64,000 nt of DNA from Pseudomonas sp. Leaf48 (GTDB taxonomy: Bacteria; Pseudomonadota; Gammaproteobacteria; Pseudomonadales; Pseudomonadaceae), in the NCBI RefSeq assembly GCF_001421885.1, contig NZ_LMLH01000029.1, positions 1 to 64,000 on the forward strand, in the 5' to 3' direction. The notes beneath the pieces are model-generated. The model did not search any database and was not told the origin of the DNA. It saw only the letters and a program-made list of their open reading frames with translations. Shown here in pieces: positions 15,259-23,144 of the stretch. A program made the translations under genes and the position numbers. How positions within the stretch are numbered: the stretch's first letter is position 1; every line of letters begins with the position of its first letter.

Positions 15259-16521
15259 ATGCTCGCCCCCGTTCAAATCACCTCCGCCACTCGCCAGAAC
15301 CTCTGGCGGCTGACCTTCATCCGCACGTTGGTGCTGGCCGCTCAGGCCGGTTCCGTGGGGCTGGCCTACTGGCTCGAGTTGTTGCCGCTGCCCTGGTTTC
15401 AACTGGCCGCTACCCTTGCTTGCTCAATGCTGCTGTGCGCGTTCACGGCAATTCGCCTGCGCACTTCGTGGCCAGTGACCGAGCTTGAATACGCCGTACA
15501 ACTGGCCTGCGATCTGTTTATCCACAGCGCCTTGCTGTACTTCTCCGGTGGTTCGACCAATCCCTTCGTCTCTTATTACCTGGTGCCGCTGACCATCGCC
15601 GCGGTGACGCTGCCGTGGCGCTATTCGGTGATCCTGTCGGGCATCGCGTTGACGATGTACACCCTGCTGCTGGCGCGGTTCTATCCACTGCAAACCTTTC
15701 CCATTGCCCGGGAAAACCTGCAGGTGTACGGCATGTGGCTGAGCTTCGCCCTCGCCGCAGCGGTGATCACCTTCTTCGCCGCACGCATGGCCGAGGAGTT
15801 GCGTCGCCAGGAGGAACTGCGCGCCATACGTCGTGAAGAAGGCCTGCGTGATCAGCAGTTGCTGGCGGTCGCAACCCAGGCGGCCGGTGCCGCTCATGAA
15901 TTGGGCACGCCGTTGGCAACCATGAGCGTACTGCTCAAGGAAATGCGCCAGGACCATCACGACCCGATGTTGCAGGACGACCTCAGTGTGCTGCAGGATC
16001 AGGTCAAGCTATGCAAGGAAACCTTGCAGCATCTGGTGCGCGCCGCCGAGGCCAACCGGCGTCTTGCCGTGGAAATGCAAGACGTTACCGATTGGCTCGA
16101 CGAGGCATTGAATCGCTGGCACCTGATGCGCCCCGAAGCCAGCTATCGCTTCCAGCGACTCGGCCAGGGCGCGGTTCCACGCATGGCGCCGCCGCCGGAC
16201 CTGACCCAGGCCTTGTTAAACTTGCTCAATAACGCCGCCGATGCGTGTCCCGAGGGGCTGCAAGTGACGCTGGACTGGGACGCGGAAAACCTGACCATCA
16301 GCATTCGCGACCATGGCGCCGGTGTGCCATTGGCCATTGCCGAGCAAATCGGCAAGCCGTTTTTTACCACCAAGGGCAAAGGTTTCGGCCTGGGCCTGTT
16401 TTTGAGCAAGGCCAGCGTGACTCGCGCTGGCGGCTCAGTAAAACTCTACAGTCATGAGGAAGGCGGTACGCTCACCGAGCTGCGCCTGCCCCGTGTCGCC
16501 CGAGGAGACGAACATGAGTGA
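15259..16521 (+). CDS. roxS: Redox-sensing histidine kinase RoxS (RegB/PrrB family)
   Basis: A 420-residue membrane sensor kinase. About six membrane helices (20-175) contain the RegB-type quinone-site motif GGSTNPF at 97-103. The H-box AGAAHELGTPL follows, with phospho-acceptor His213, and a Cys at 253 in 'QVKLCKETLQ' sits where RegB has its redox-active cysteine. ATP-binding N and G boxes follow (LLNLLNNAADA, GFGLGLFL). The start at 15259 has GGAGAG upstream. It overlaps roxR by 8 bp. In P. aeruginosa RoxSR controls the cyanide-insensitive oxidase; the same role is inferred here. Confidence 0.92.
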   Translation: MLAPVQITSATRQNLWRLTFIRTLVLAAQAGSVGLAYWLELLPLPWFQLAATLACSMLLCAFTAIRLRTSWPVTELEYAVQLACDLFIHSALLYFSGGSTNPFVSYYLVPLTIAAVTLPWRYSVILSGIALTMYTLLLARFYPLQTFPIARENLQVYGMWLSFALAAAVITFFAARMAEELRRQEELRAIRREEGLRDQQLLAVATQAAGAAHELGTPLATMSVLLKEMRQDHHDPMLQDDLSVLQDQVKLCKETLQHLVRAAEANRRLAVEMQDVTDWLDEALNRWHLMRPEASYRFQRLGQGAVPRMAPPPDLTQALLNLLNNAADACPEGLQVTLDWDAENLTISIRDHGAGVPLAIAEQIGKPFFTTKGKGFGLGLFLSKASVTRAGGSVKLYSHEEGGTLTELRLPRVARGDEHE

Positions 16522-17074
16522 CGATATCCAGGTTGAAGGCGAAGAACTGCCGCACTTGCTGCTGGTCGATGACGACGCCACGTTCACCCGCGTCATGGCC
16601 CGTGCCATGGCTCGCCGTGGGTTTCGTGTCAGTACGGCCGGCTCTGCCGAAGAAGGGCTGGAACTGGCCAAGGCCGATCTGCCGGACTACGCTGCGCTGG
16701 ACCTGAAAATGGATGGCGATTCCGGCCTGGTGCTGCTGCCCAAGTTGCTGGAAATGGATCCGGAAATGCGCGTGGTGATTCTCACCGGCTATTCCAGCAT
16801 TGCCACCGCTGTTGAAGCGATCAAGCGCGGGGCCTGCAACTACCTGTGCAAACCGGCCGATGCCGACGACGTGCTGGCAGCGCTGCTGTCCGAACACGCC
16901 GACCTGGACAGCCTGGTGCCGGAAAACCCGATGTCCGTGGACCGCCTGCAGTGGGAACACATTCAGCGCGTTCTGACCGAACACGAAGGCAACATCTCCG
17001 CCACCGCCCGCGCCCTGGGCATGCATCGGCGCACCTTGCAGCGCAAATTGCAGAAGCGTCCCGTTCGCCGCTGA
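16514..17074 (+). CDS. roxR: Response regulator RoxR (RegA/PrrA family)
   Basis: A 186-residue regulator. The receiver domain (about 14-125) has acidic residues at D19-D21 and phospho-acceptor Asp63 in ALDLKM, with the conserved Thr and Lys further on (ILTGYSS, CKPAD). A short linker leads to a Fis-type helix-turn-helix at the C-terminus (NISATARALGMHRRTLQRKL), nearly invariant in the RegA/PrrA/RoxR group. The start at 16514 lies inside the roxS 3' end with its own GAGGAG ribosome-binding site. Confidence 0.93.
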   Translation: MSDDIQVEGEELPHLLLVDDDATFTRVMARAMARRGFRVSTAGSAEEGLELAKADLPDYAALDLKMDGDSGLVLLPKLLEMDPEMRVVILTGYSSIATAVEAIKRGACNYLCKPADADDVLAALLSEHADLDSLVPENPMSVDRLQWEHIQRVLTEHEGNISATARALGMHRRTLQRKLQKRPVRR

Positions 17075-17114
17075 ACCTGCGCTGAACGAATGCCGGCCGC
17101 TGCTCGCGACAAAC

Positions 17115-17140
17115 CGAACCGATCATCTATGATCGGTTCG
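17115..17140 (+). terminator. Probable terminator after roxR
   Basis: An 11-bp perfect stem (17115-17125 with 17130-17140) with a TCTA loop, followed by a T-rich but interrupted stretch (TGCGTGTACTTTTCT). It ends 31 nt before the next start codon. Confidence 0.6.
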
Positions 17141-17171
17141 TGCGTGTACTTTTCTCTATCGAGCCTTTTCC

Positions 17172-18899
17172 ATGAATCAGAACGCTGAGTACTCCGCGGT
17201 CAACGATGCTGTGCGCGGGCAGTTTTTTCGCAAAGTGTGGGCGATGATCACGCCTTACTGGCGAAGTGAAGAAAAGGGCAAGGCCTGGACCTTGCTGATC
17301 GCTGTGATTGCGCTGTCGCTGATCAGCGTGGGGATCTCGGTGTGGTTCAACACCTGGTACAAGGATTTCTACAACGCCCTGCAGCAAAAAGACGAGGCGG
17401 CCTTCTGGCGGCTTATTCTGTATTTCTGCGGGATTGCCGCGGTGGCGATTGTCGGTGCGGTATACCGGCTCTACCTGACGCAGATGCTGACGATCCGCTG
17501 GCGGGCGTGGCTCACCGAAAAACACTTCACTCGCTGGCTCGACGACAAGAATTACTACCGGCTGGAGCAGGGCGGTTACACCGATAACCCCGATCAGCGG
17601 ATTTCCGAAGACCTCAATAATTTCACCTCCGATACCTTGAGCCTGGGCATTGGCCTGCTGCGCAACGTCGTCAGCCTCGTGTCGTTCTCGATCATCCTCT
17701 GGGGGGTGTCGGGGAGCATCGAAGTGTTCGGTGTGACCATTCCCGGCTACATGTTCTGGTGCGTACTGGTTTACGCGGTGCTGGGCAGTTGGCTGACGCA
17801 TTTGATCGGGCGCCGCTTGATCGGCCTGAACAACCGGCAACAACGCTTCGAAGCCGACCTGCGTTTCTCCCTGGTGCGGGTCCGCGAGAATGCCGAAAGC
17901 ATCGCGTTGTACAACGGCGAGCCGAACGAGAATCGCCGATTGAGCAGCCGCTTCGGCATGGTCTGGCATAATTTCTGGGACATCATGAAAGTGTCCAAGC
18001 GTCTCACCTTCTTCACTTCCGGTTACGAACAGGCCGCAGTCATTTTCCCTTTCATGGTTGCCGCGCCACGCTACCTCGCCGGCAAGATCGAGCTCGGTGA
18101 ACTGATGCAAATCAGCTCGGCGTTCGGCAATGTCCAGGACAGTTTCAGCTGGTTTATCACCGCCTACCAGAACCTCGCCTCGTGGCGTGCCACCTGCGAT
18201 CGTCTGCTCAGCTTCCGTCAGGCCATGACCGACAACGAGCAGCGTGCACCGGCCATCGACGTGAAAAACACGGGCTCGGTGTTGAAGGTGCATGACTTGG
18301 GTCTTGATCTGGCTGACGGTCGTCACTTGCTGACCAGCGCCGACATGACCGTGCAAGAGGGCGAGCGCGTCATGCTCAGCGGCCGTTCCGGCAGCGGCAA
18401 GTCCACCTTGCTGCGCGCGATGGGGCACCTTTGGCCGACGGGGCACGGAAGCATTCGATTACCGGCGGCGCGCTACCTGTTCCTGCCGCAAAAACCCTAT
18501 CTGCCCATTGGCACACTGCGAGAGGCGCTGAGTTATCCACAGCCCGGCGAAACCTACCCGCAAGAGCGTTACGTCCAAGTGCTGGAAACCTGCCGTTTGC
18601 CGCATCTGGTGGCACGCCTGGATGAAGCCAACCACTGGCAGCGCATGTTGTCGCCGGGTGAGCAGCAACGCCTGGCCTTTGCCCGGGCTCTGCTGTACGC
18701 GCCGCAGTGGCTATACATGGATGAAGCGACGTCGGCTATGGATGAAGAAGACGAGGCTTCGCTGTATCAGGCTCTGATTGATGAGTTGCCGGGGCTGAGT
18801 ATTGTCAGCGTTGGTCATCGCAGCAGCCTCAAGCGTTTCCATCCAAGGCACATCCGCATCGAGAATGGCCATCTGGTGGATCAGGCCGTGACTGCGTAG
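17172..18899 (+). CDS. ABC transporter, fused permease/ATPase of the SbmA/BacA-like YddA family
   Basis: A 575-residue half-transporter. The N-terminal membrane region (about 35-330) has the SbmA_BacA-type signature 'WFNTWYKDFYNALQQKDEAAFW' and 'YRLYLTQMLTIRWRAWLTEKHFTRWL'. The C-terminal ATPase has Walker A GRSGSGKST, a signature LSPGEQQR (Pro in place of the first Gly, usual in this family) and Walker B WLYMDEA. Relatives import or export peptides or cobalamin-like compounds; the substrate here cannot be read. Single gene, downstream of a hairpin, with a degenerate REP-like stretch after it at 18905-18975. Confidence 0.85.
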   Translation: MNQNAEYSAVNDAVRGQFFRKVWAMITPYWRSEEKGKAWTLLIAVIALSLISVGISVWFNTWYKDFYNALQQKDEAAFWRLILYFCGIAAVAIVGAVYRLYLTQMLTIRWRAWLTEKHFTRWLDDKNYYRLEQGGYTDNPDQRISEDLNNFTSDTLSLGIGLLRNVVSLVSFSIILWGVSGSIEVFGVTIPGYMFWCVLVYAVLGSWLTHLIGRRLIGLNNRQQRFEADLRFSLVRVRENAESIALYNGEPNENRRLSSRFGMVWHNFWDIMKVSKRLTFFTSGYEQAAVIFPFMVAAPRYLAGKIELGELMQISSAFGNVQDSFSWFITAYQNLASWRATCDRLLSFRQAMTDNEQRAPAIDVKNTGSVLKVHDLGLDLADGRHLLTSADMTVQEGERVMLSGRSGSGKSTLLRAMGHLWPTGHGSIRLPAARYLFLPQKPYLPIGTLREALSYPQPGETYPQERYVQVLETCRLPHLVARLDEANHWQRMLSPGEQQRLAFARALLYAPQWLYMDEATSAMDEEDEASLYQALIDELPGLSIVSVGHRSSLKRFHPRHIRIENGHLVDQAVTA

Positions 18900-19045
18900 C
18901 CACTCTTGTTCGCGATTTGTGGCGATGCGGCGTTCCCACAAGCCCCCTCACCACAAGCCAGCTCCTGCAAGGGACGGTGGTGATCGTACAACCCGCTTGA
19001 GCTATGATGCACTTTCAGCCGATTCTTTCGAGACAGATGTTCACC

Positions 19046-19795
19046 ATGGAAAACCCGAACGCCGTACCACGCCTCCCTCGCAAGCGCCGCAGCCTCGCTC
19101 AGGAACTGGTGACGGTGCTGTCCGAGCAGATCCGCGACGGGCAGCTCAAACGTGGCGACAAATTGCCCACCGAATCGGCGATCATGGATGCCCATGGCGT
19201 CAGCCGGACGGTCGTGCGCGAAGCGATATCCCGTTTGCAGGCGGCCGGGCAGGTGGAAACCCGCCATGGCATCGGCACCTTTGTGCTCGACACCCCGAGC
19301 CCGAGCGGTTTCCGTATCGACCCGGCGACAGTGGTCACCTTGCGCGATGTGCTGGCGATTCTCGAGCTGCGTATCAGCCTCGAAGTGGAGTCTGCAGGTC
19401 TGGCAGCGCAACGCCGCGGCCCCGAGCAGCTGGCGTTGATGCGCGCGGCACTGGACGCGCTGAATGAAAGCGTTTCCCACGCCAGCGATGCCGTGGCTTC
19501 GGACTTCCAGTTCCACCTGCAAATTGCCCTGGCGACCGGCAACCGCTACTTCACCGACATCATGACCCACCTGGGCACCAGCATCATCCCGCGCACCCGC
19601 CTCAACTCTGCGCGACTGGCCCATGACGACCAGCAGCACTACATGAATCGCCTGAGTCGTGAGCACGAAGAGATCTACGACGCGATTGCCCGCCAAGACT
19701 CCGATGCTGCGCGTGCAGCCATGCGCCTGCACCTGACCAACAGCCGCGAGCGGCTGCGCCAAGCCCACGAAGAGGCTGAGGCGCAGCGCGGCTGA
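19046..19795 (+). CDS. FadR-type GntR regulator of the galactarate/glucarate genes
   Basis: A 249-residue regulator with an N-terminal winged helix (about 15-85: 'GDKLPTESAIMDAHGVSRTVVREAISRLQAAGQVETRHGIGTF') and an FCD ligand domain (about 100-235) with the acidic and His residues of the metal site. It sits upstream of and in line with the hexarate catabolic genes, so it is probably their repressor (GudR/GguR-like). A candidate operator lies at 20480-20503. ATG 19046 is preferred; ATG 19037, three codons upstream, is an alternative. Confidence 0.85.
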   Translation: MENPNAVPRLPRKRRSLAQELVTVLSEQIRDGQLKRGDKLPTESAIMDAHGVSRTVVREAISRLQAAGQVETRHGIGTFVLDTPSPSGFRIDPATVVTLRDVLAILELRISLEVESAGLAAQRRGPEQLALMRAALDALNESVSHASDAVASDFQFHLQIALATGNRYFTDIMTHLGTSIIPRTRLNSARLAHDDQQHYMNRLSREHEEIYDAIARQDSDAARAAMRLHLTNSRERLRQAHEEAEAQRG

Positions 19796-19820
19796 TGCCA
19801 AAAAAGGGTCTGGCGGGGCG

Positions 19821-20177
19821 TCAGGGTTCGATCCGCACCTCGAGCTGAGCCGAGCTGATTGCCAAGTCCGACTCTCCGCTGGTTTGGTAGCTCAGGCTCA
19901 CTGACCCGTTCAGGTACTTCTCCAGCTCTTTCTTGGGGATTGGTACGCTCAGGTTCCTCACTCTTTCAATGTCTTCAATTTCTTCGTTCCATTGTCCCAC
20001 CTGAACCCTGGCGCCGCGCCAGTCCGGGGTTTCTTGACTTTTCCCCAGTATCGCAAAGACATCATTCATCGTTGGTATGTCAGCTTCATTCGGGATGCTG
20101 AGATCCACTGGATCCTTTAGTTTCGACAGCGATACAACATCGGTGAATCCTTTGATACTGGGGGCGGGAAGTGCCAT
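19821..20177 (-). CDS. Hypothetical protein, low-GC orphan between regulator and operon
   Basis: A 118-residue protein, antisense to its neighbours. No signal peptide or membrane helix. It begins 'MALPAPSIKGFTDVV' and ends 'VSLSYQTSGESDLAISSAQLEVRIEP'. That pattern (a short entry strand, a W-x-V-x-VG-W core, 'VPIPKKELEKYLNG', and a closing beta pair) recalls single modules of the large repetitive beta-rich surface proteins of Pseudomonas, but I cannot name a family. By hand count 19861-20160 is about 51% GC, against about 63% in a sampled row of kdgD, which hints at acquisition. It has an AGGAG-like ribosome-binding site. Confidence 0.6.
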   Translation of the reverse strand: MALPAPSIKGFTDVVSLSKLKDPVDLSIPNEADIPTMNDVFAILGKSQETPDWRGARVQVGQWNEEIEDIERVRNLSVPIPKKELEKYLNGSVSLSYQTSGESDLAISSAQLEVRIEP

Positions 20178-20250
20178 GAGATGTCTCCTTAAGCGACGAT
20201 TGAGCCGTAGTGTTTGCGGTTCACCAGAGCGTTATCGCGCCACATGGCCT

Positions 20251-20284
20251 TCGTCGAAACTGTAAGAAATAACAGTTTCGACGA
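20251..20284. other. Perfect 13-bp inverted repeat near the orphan gene
   Basis: TCGTCGAAACTGT (20251-20263) and ACAGTTTCGACGA (20272-20284) are perfect inverse copies around an 8-nt AT-rich spacer. It lies 74 bp upstream of the orphan gene. It could be a protein binding site, a terminator lacking a U-run, or the remnant end of an inserted piece. The other parts of 20178-20463 contain nothing I can identify. Confidence 0.5.
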
Positions 20285-20463
20285 GTGGTGCTGGGTGCCT
20301 CGTTCTCTCCTCAGGGCCTGGAGCTATCTGCTCTTAGGACAACGTATGTCCTGTGTAGGTTTGCGTCGAAGCAGCAGCCTCTCTCACGCCAATAGCATCC
20401 CCCTCGCAGCGGTCGGTCGACGGCCCCTTGTCCAAAATTTTCACCCCTGTCGATGAAATGCAG

Positions 20464-20491
20464 TTGACGGTTATTTTTTAAGTTGTACGAT
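20464..20491 (+). promoter_or_regulatory. Sigma-70 promoter of the kdgD operon
   Basis: A -35 box TTGACG (20464-20469) and -10 box TACGAT (20486-20491) separated by 16 bp. Matches to consensus are 5 of 6 and 4 of 6. The -10 falls inside the palindromic operator at 20480-20503. Confidence 0.55.
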
Positions 20492-20503
20492 GACCTACAA
20501 CTT
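20480..20503. promoter_or_regulatory. Operator for a FadR-type regulator before kdgD
   Basis: AAGTTGTA (20480-20487), an 8-bp centre, then TACAACTT (20496-20503): perfect 8-bp inverted arms. The TTGTA...TACAA shape is typical of FadR-subfamily GntR operators. It overlaps the -10 box of the predicted promoter and lies 58 bp before the kdgD ATG, so binding by the regulator encoded at 19046-19795 would block transcription (inference). Confidence 0.65.
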
Positions 20504-20560
20504 CAGCGCAGGCTGAACGGTTTTCTCACACATAACGTCGCAACCCAGGGTGTTCGAATA

Positions 20561-21472
20561 ATGAATCCACAAGAACTGAAGTCCATCCTCTCTTCCGGTC
20601 TGCTGTCTTTCCCGGTCACCGATTTCAATGCCCAGGGCGACTTCAATCGCGCGGGTTACATCAAGCGTCTCGAATGGCTGGCCCCATACGGCGCCTCGGC
20701 TCTGTTCGCCGCAGGCGGTACCGGCGAGTTCTTCTCTCTGGCGGCCAGCGAATATTCGGAAATCATCAAGACTGCGGTCGACACCTGCGCGACCAGCGTG
20801 CCGATTCTGGCCGGCGTTGGCGGTTCTACTCGCCAGGCCATCGAATATGCACAGGAAGCCGAGCGCCTGGGCGCCAAAGGCCTGTTGCTGCTGCCGCACT
20901 ACCTGACCGAAGCCAGCCAGGACGGCGTTGCCGCCCACGTTGAAGCGGTGTGCAAGTCGGTCAGCATCGGCGTCGTGGTCTACAACCGTAACGTCTGCCG
21001 CCTGACCGCGCCGCTGCTGGAACGCCTGGCCGAGCGCTGCCCGAACCTGATCGGCTACAAGGATGGCCTGGGCGATATCGAATTGATGGTGTCGATCCGC
21101 CGCCGCCTCGGTGATCGCTTCAGCTACCTGGGTGGCCTGCCGACCGCCGAAGTCTACGCCGCTGCCTACAAGGCTTTGGGCGTACCGGTCTACTCCTCGG
21201 CGGTGTTCAACTTCATCCCGAAAACCGCGATGGATTTCTACCACGCCATCGCTCGCGAAGATCACGCCACCGTCGGCAAGATCATCGACGACTTCTTCCT
21301 GCCGTACCTGGACATCCGTAACCGCAAGGCCGGCTACGCCGTGAGCATCGTCAAGGCCGGGGCAAAAATTGCCGGCTATGACGCCGGTCCCGTGCGTGCG
21401 CCACTGACCGATCTGACCGGCGAAGAGTACGAAATGCTCGCCGCGCTGATCGACAAGCAGGGTGCGCAGTAA
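20561..21472 (+). CDS. kdgD: 5-dehydro-4-deoxyglucarate dehydratase (KDG dehydratase)
   Basis: A 303-residue member of the dihydrodipicolinate synthase/NAL family (EC 4.2.1.41). It converts 5-keto-4-deoxyglucarate to 2,5-dioxopentanoate with loss of water and CO2. The Schiff-base lysine is Lys167 in LIGYKDG, and Tyr141 in VVYNRN is the partner tyrosine; the N-terminal GGTGEF motif binds the carboxylate. Length matches the family. The start at 20561 gives the family's M-N-P-Q-E-L-K beginning. Next to the semialdehyde dehydrogenase that uses its product. Confidence 0.93.
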   Translation: MNPQELKSILSSGLLSFPVTDFNAQGDFNRAGYIKRLEWLAPYGASALFAAGGTGEFFSLAASEYSEIIKTAVDTCATSVPILAGVGGSTRQAIEYAQEAERLGAKGLLLLPHYLTEASQDGVAAHVEAVCKSVSIGVVVYNRNVCRLTAPLLERLAERCPNLIGYKDGLGDIELMVSIRRRLGDRFSYLGGLPTAEVYAAAYKALGVPVYSSAVFNFIPKTAMDFYHAIAREDHATVGKIIDDFFLPYLDIRNRKAGYAVSIVKAGAKIAGYDAGPVRAPLTDLTGEEYEMLAALIDKQGAQ

Positions 21473-21486
21473 CACACCGATTAATT

Positions 21487-21514
21487 AAGGCCGCTGAGTG
21501 ATCAGCGGCCTTTT
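21487..21514 (+). terminator. Intrinsic terminator-like hairpin between kdgD and the dehydrogenase gene
   Basis: An 11-bp perfect stem (21487-21497 with 21502-21512) with loop GTGA, running into four T's (21511-21514). The T-run is short, so read-through into the dehydrogenase gene is likely; the hairpin may lower downstream expression. Confidence 0.6.
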
Positions 21515-21532
21515 GCGTGAGGAGAAATTTCC

Positions 21533-22978
21533 GTGGCAGATGCAAAGCGTTTCGATAACTACATCAACGGCGAATGGGTTGCCGGTGGCGACTATTCGGC
21601 CAACATCAACCCGTCCGAACTGACTGACACCATTGGCGATTACGCCAAGGCTGACCTGGCTCAGGTCCACGCAGCCATCGACGCTGCCCGCGCCGCGTTC
21701 CCGGCATGGTCGACTTCCGGCATTCAGGCGCGTCATGATTCGCTGGATAAAGTCGGTACTGAAATCCTCGCCCGTCGCGAAGAACTCGGCACCCTGCTGG
21801 CCCGGGAAGAGGGCAAGACCCTGCCCGAAGCTATCGGCGAAGTAACCCGCGCCGGCAACATCTTCAAATTCTTCGCCGGTGAATGCCTGCGCCTGTCCGG
21901 CGATTACCTGCCGTCGGTGCGCCCGGGCGTCAACGTTGAAGTCACCCGCGAAGCCCTGGGCGTGGTCGGTCTGATCACCCCGTGGAACTTCCCGATTGCG
22001 ATCCCGGCGTGGAAAATCGCCCCGGCCCTGGCCTACGGCAACTGCGTCGTGCTGAAACCCGCGGACCTGGTTCCAGGTTGTGCCTGGGCCCTGGCTGAAA
22101 TCATCTCCCGCGCAGGCTTTCCGGCCGGTGTGTTCAACCTGGTGATGGGCAGCGGTCGCGTGGTGGGCGATGCCCTGGTCCAAAGCCCGAAAGTCGACGG
22201 CATCAGCTTCACCGGTTCCGTTGGCGTCGGTCGTCAGATCGCCATCAACTGCGTATCGCGCCAGGCCAAGGTCCAGCTGGAAATGGGCGGCAAGAACCCG
22301 CAGATCATTCTCGACGATGCCGACCTCAAGCAAGCGGTCGAGTTGTCGGTGCAGAGCGCGTTCTACTCCACCGGCCAGCGTTGCACCGCCTCGAGCCGCT
22401 TCATCGTCACCGCCGGGATTCACGACCAGTTCGTCGAAGCCATGGCCGAGCGCATGAAGTCGATCAAGGTTGGCCACGCGCTGAAAACCGGCACCGACAT
22501 CGGCCCAGTGGTGTCCCAGGCCCAGCTTGAACAGGACATGAAGTACATCGACATCGGCCAGTCCGAAGGTGCTCGCCTGGTCAGTGGCGGTAGCCTGGTG
22601 ACCTGCGATACCGAAGGCTACTTCCTCGCGCCGACCCTGTTTGCCGACAGTGAAGCTGCGATGCGTATCAGCCGCGAAGAAATCTTCGGCCCGGTGGCCA
22701 ATGTGGTTCGCGTGGCTGACTACGAAGCCGCGCTGGCTATGGCCAACGACACCGAATTCGGTCTGTCGGCGGGCATTGCCACCACGTCGCTGAAATACGC
22801 CAACCACTTCAAGCGCCACTCCCAGGCCGGGATGGTGATGGTCAACCTGCCGACCGCCGGTGTGGATTACCACGTTCCGTTCGGTGGGCGTAAAGGTTCA
22901 TCCTATGGATCACGTGAGCAAGGTCGCTATGCGCAAGAGTTCTACACGGTCGTGAAAACCAGCTACATCGGCTCGTAA
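21533..22978 (+). CDS. 2-oxoglutarate semialdehyde dehydrogenase (NAD(P)+)
   Basis: A 481-residue aldehyde dehydrogenase that oxidises 2,5-dioxopentanoate to 2-oxoglutarate (EC 1.2.1.26), the last step of the pathway. The catalytic residues are Glu250 in LEMGGKNP and Cys284 in GQRCTASSR, with the canonical 34-residue spacing; the cofactor region is TPWNFPIAIP. The GTG start at 21533 is supported by GAGGAG 8 nt upstream and by the family N-terminus (FDNYINGEWV). Function is assigned from the family plus the neighbour kdgD. Confidence 0.9.
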   Translation: MADAKRFDNYINGEWVAGGDYSANINPSELTDTIGDYAKADLAQVHAAIDAARAAFPAWSTSGIQARHDSLDKVGTEILARREELGTLLAREEGKTLPEAIGEVTRAGNIFKFFAGECLRLSGDYLPSVRPGVNVEVTREALGVVGLITPWNFPIAIPAWKIAPALAYGNCVVLKPADLVPGCAWALAEIISRAGFPAGVFNLVMGSGRVVGDALVQSPKVDGISFTGSVGVGRQIAINCVSRQAKVQLEMGGKNPQIILDDADLKQAVELSVQSAFYSTGQRCTASSRFIVTAGIHDQFVEAMAERMKSIKVGHALKTGTDIGPVVSQAQLEQDMKYIDIGQSEGARLVSGGSLVTCDTEGYFLAPTLFADSEAAMRISREEIFGPVANVVRVADYEAALAMANDTEFGLSAGIATTSLKYANHFKRHSQAGMVMVNLPTAGVDYHVPFGGRKGSSYGSREQGRYAQEFYTVVKTSYIGS

Positions 22979-22989
22979 ACGCAAAACCC

Positions 22990-23089
22990 TGTAGGAGCGA
23001 GCGTGCTCGCGATGGTCTTGAGGTCGCGGCGGTAAACCTGATGCCCCGCGTCATCGTTGACCACCATCGCCAGCAGGCTCGCTCCTACA
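22990..23089. repeat. REP doublet, TGTAGGAGCGAGCGTGCTCGCGATGG type
   Basis: Two inverse REP units separated by about 50 bp, between the dehydrogenase gene and the MFS transporter gene. It may uncouple transporter mRNA from the upstream genes. Confidence 0.8.
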
Positions 23090-23144
23090 GGGAGCAGTAA
23101 CAGATTCACCCGCGCATAAAAATAATTTGTGGGAGTACATCTAC

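Noticed and set aside
18361..18672. Pro in the ABC signature (LSPGEQQR) of the YddA-like transporter taken as a defect
   Set aside because: This variant is usual in the SbmA/YddA-type ABC group.
20180..20460. Possible small coding frame between the orphan gene and kdgD
   Set aside because: The frames there have no ribosome-binding site or recognisable family character.
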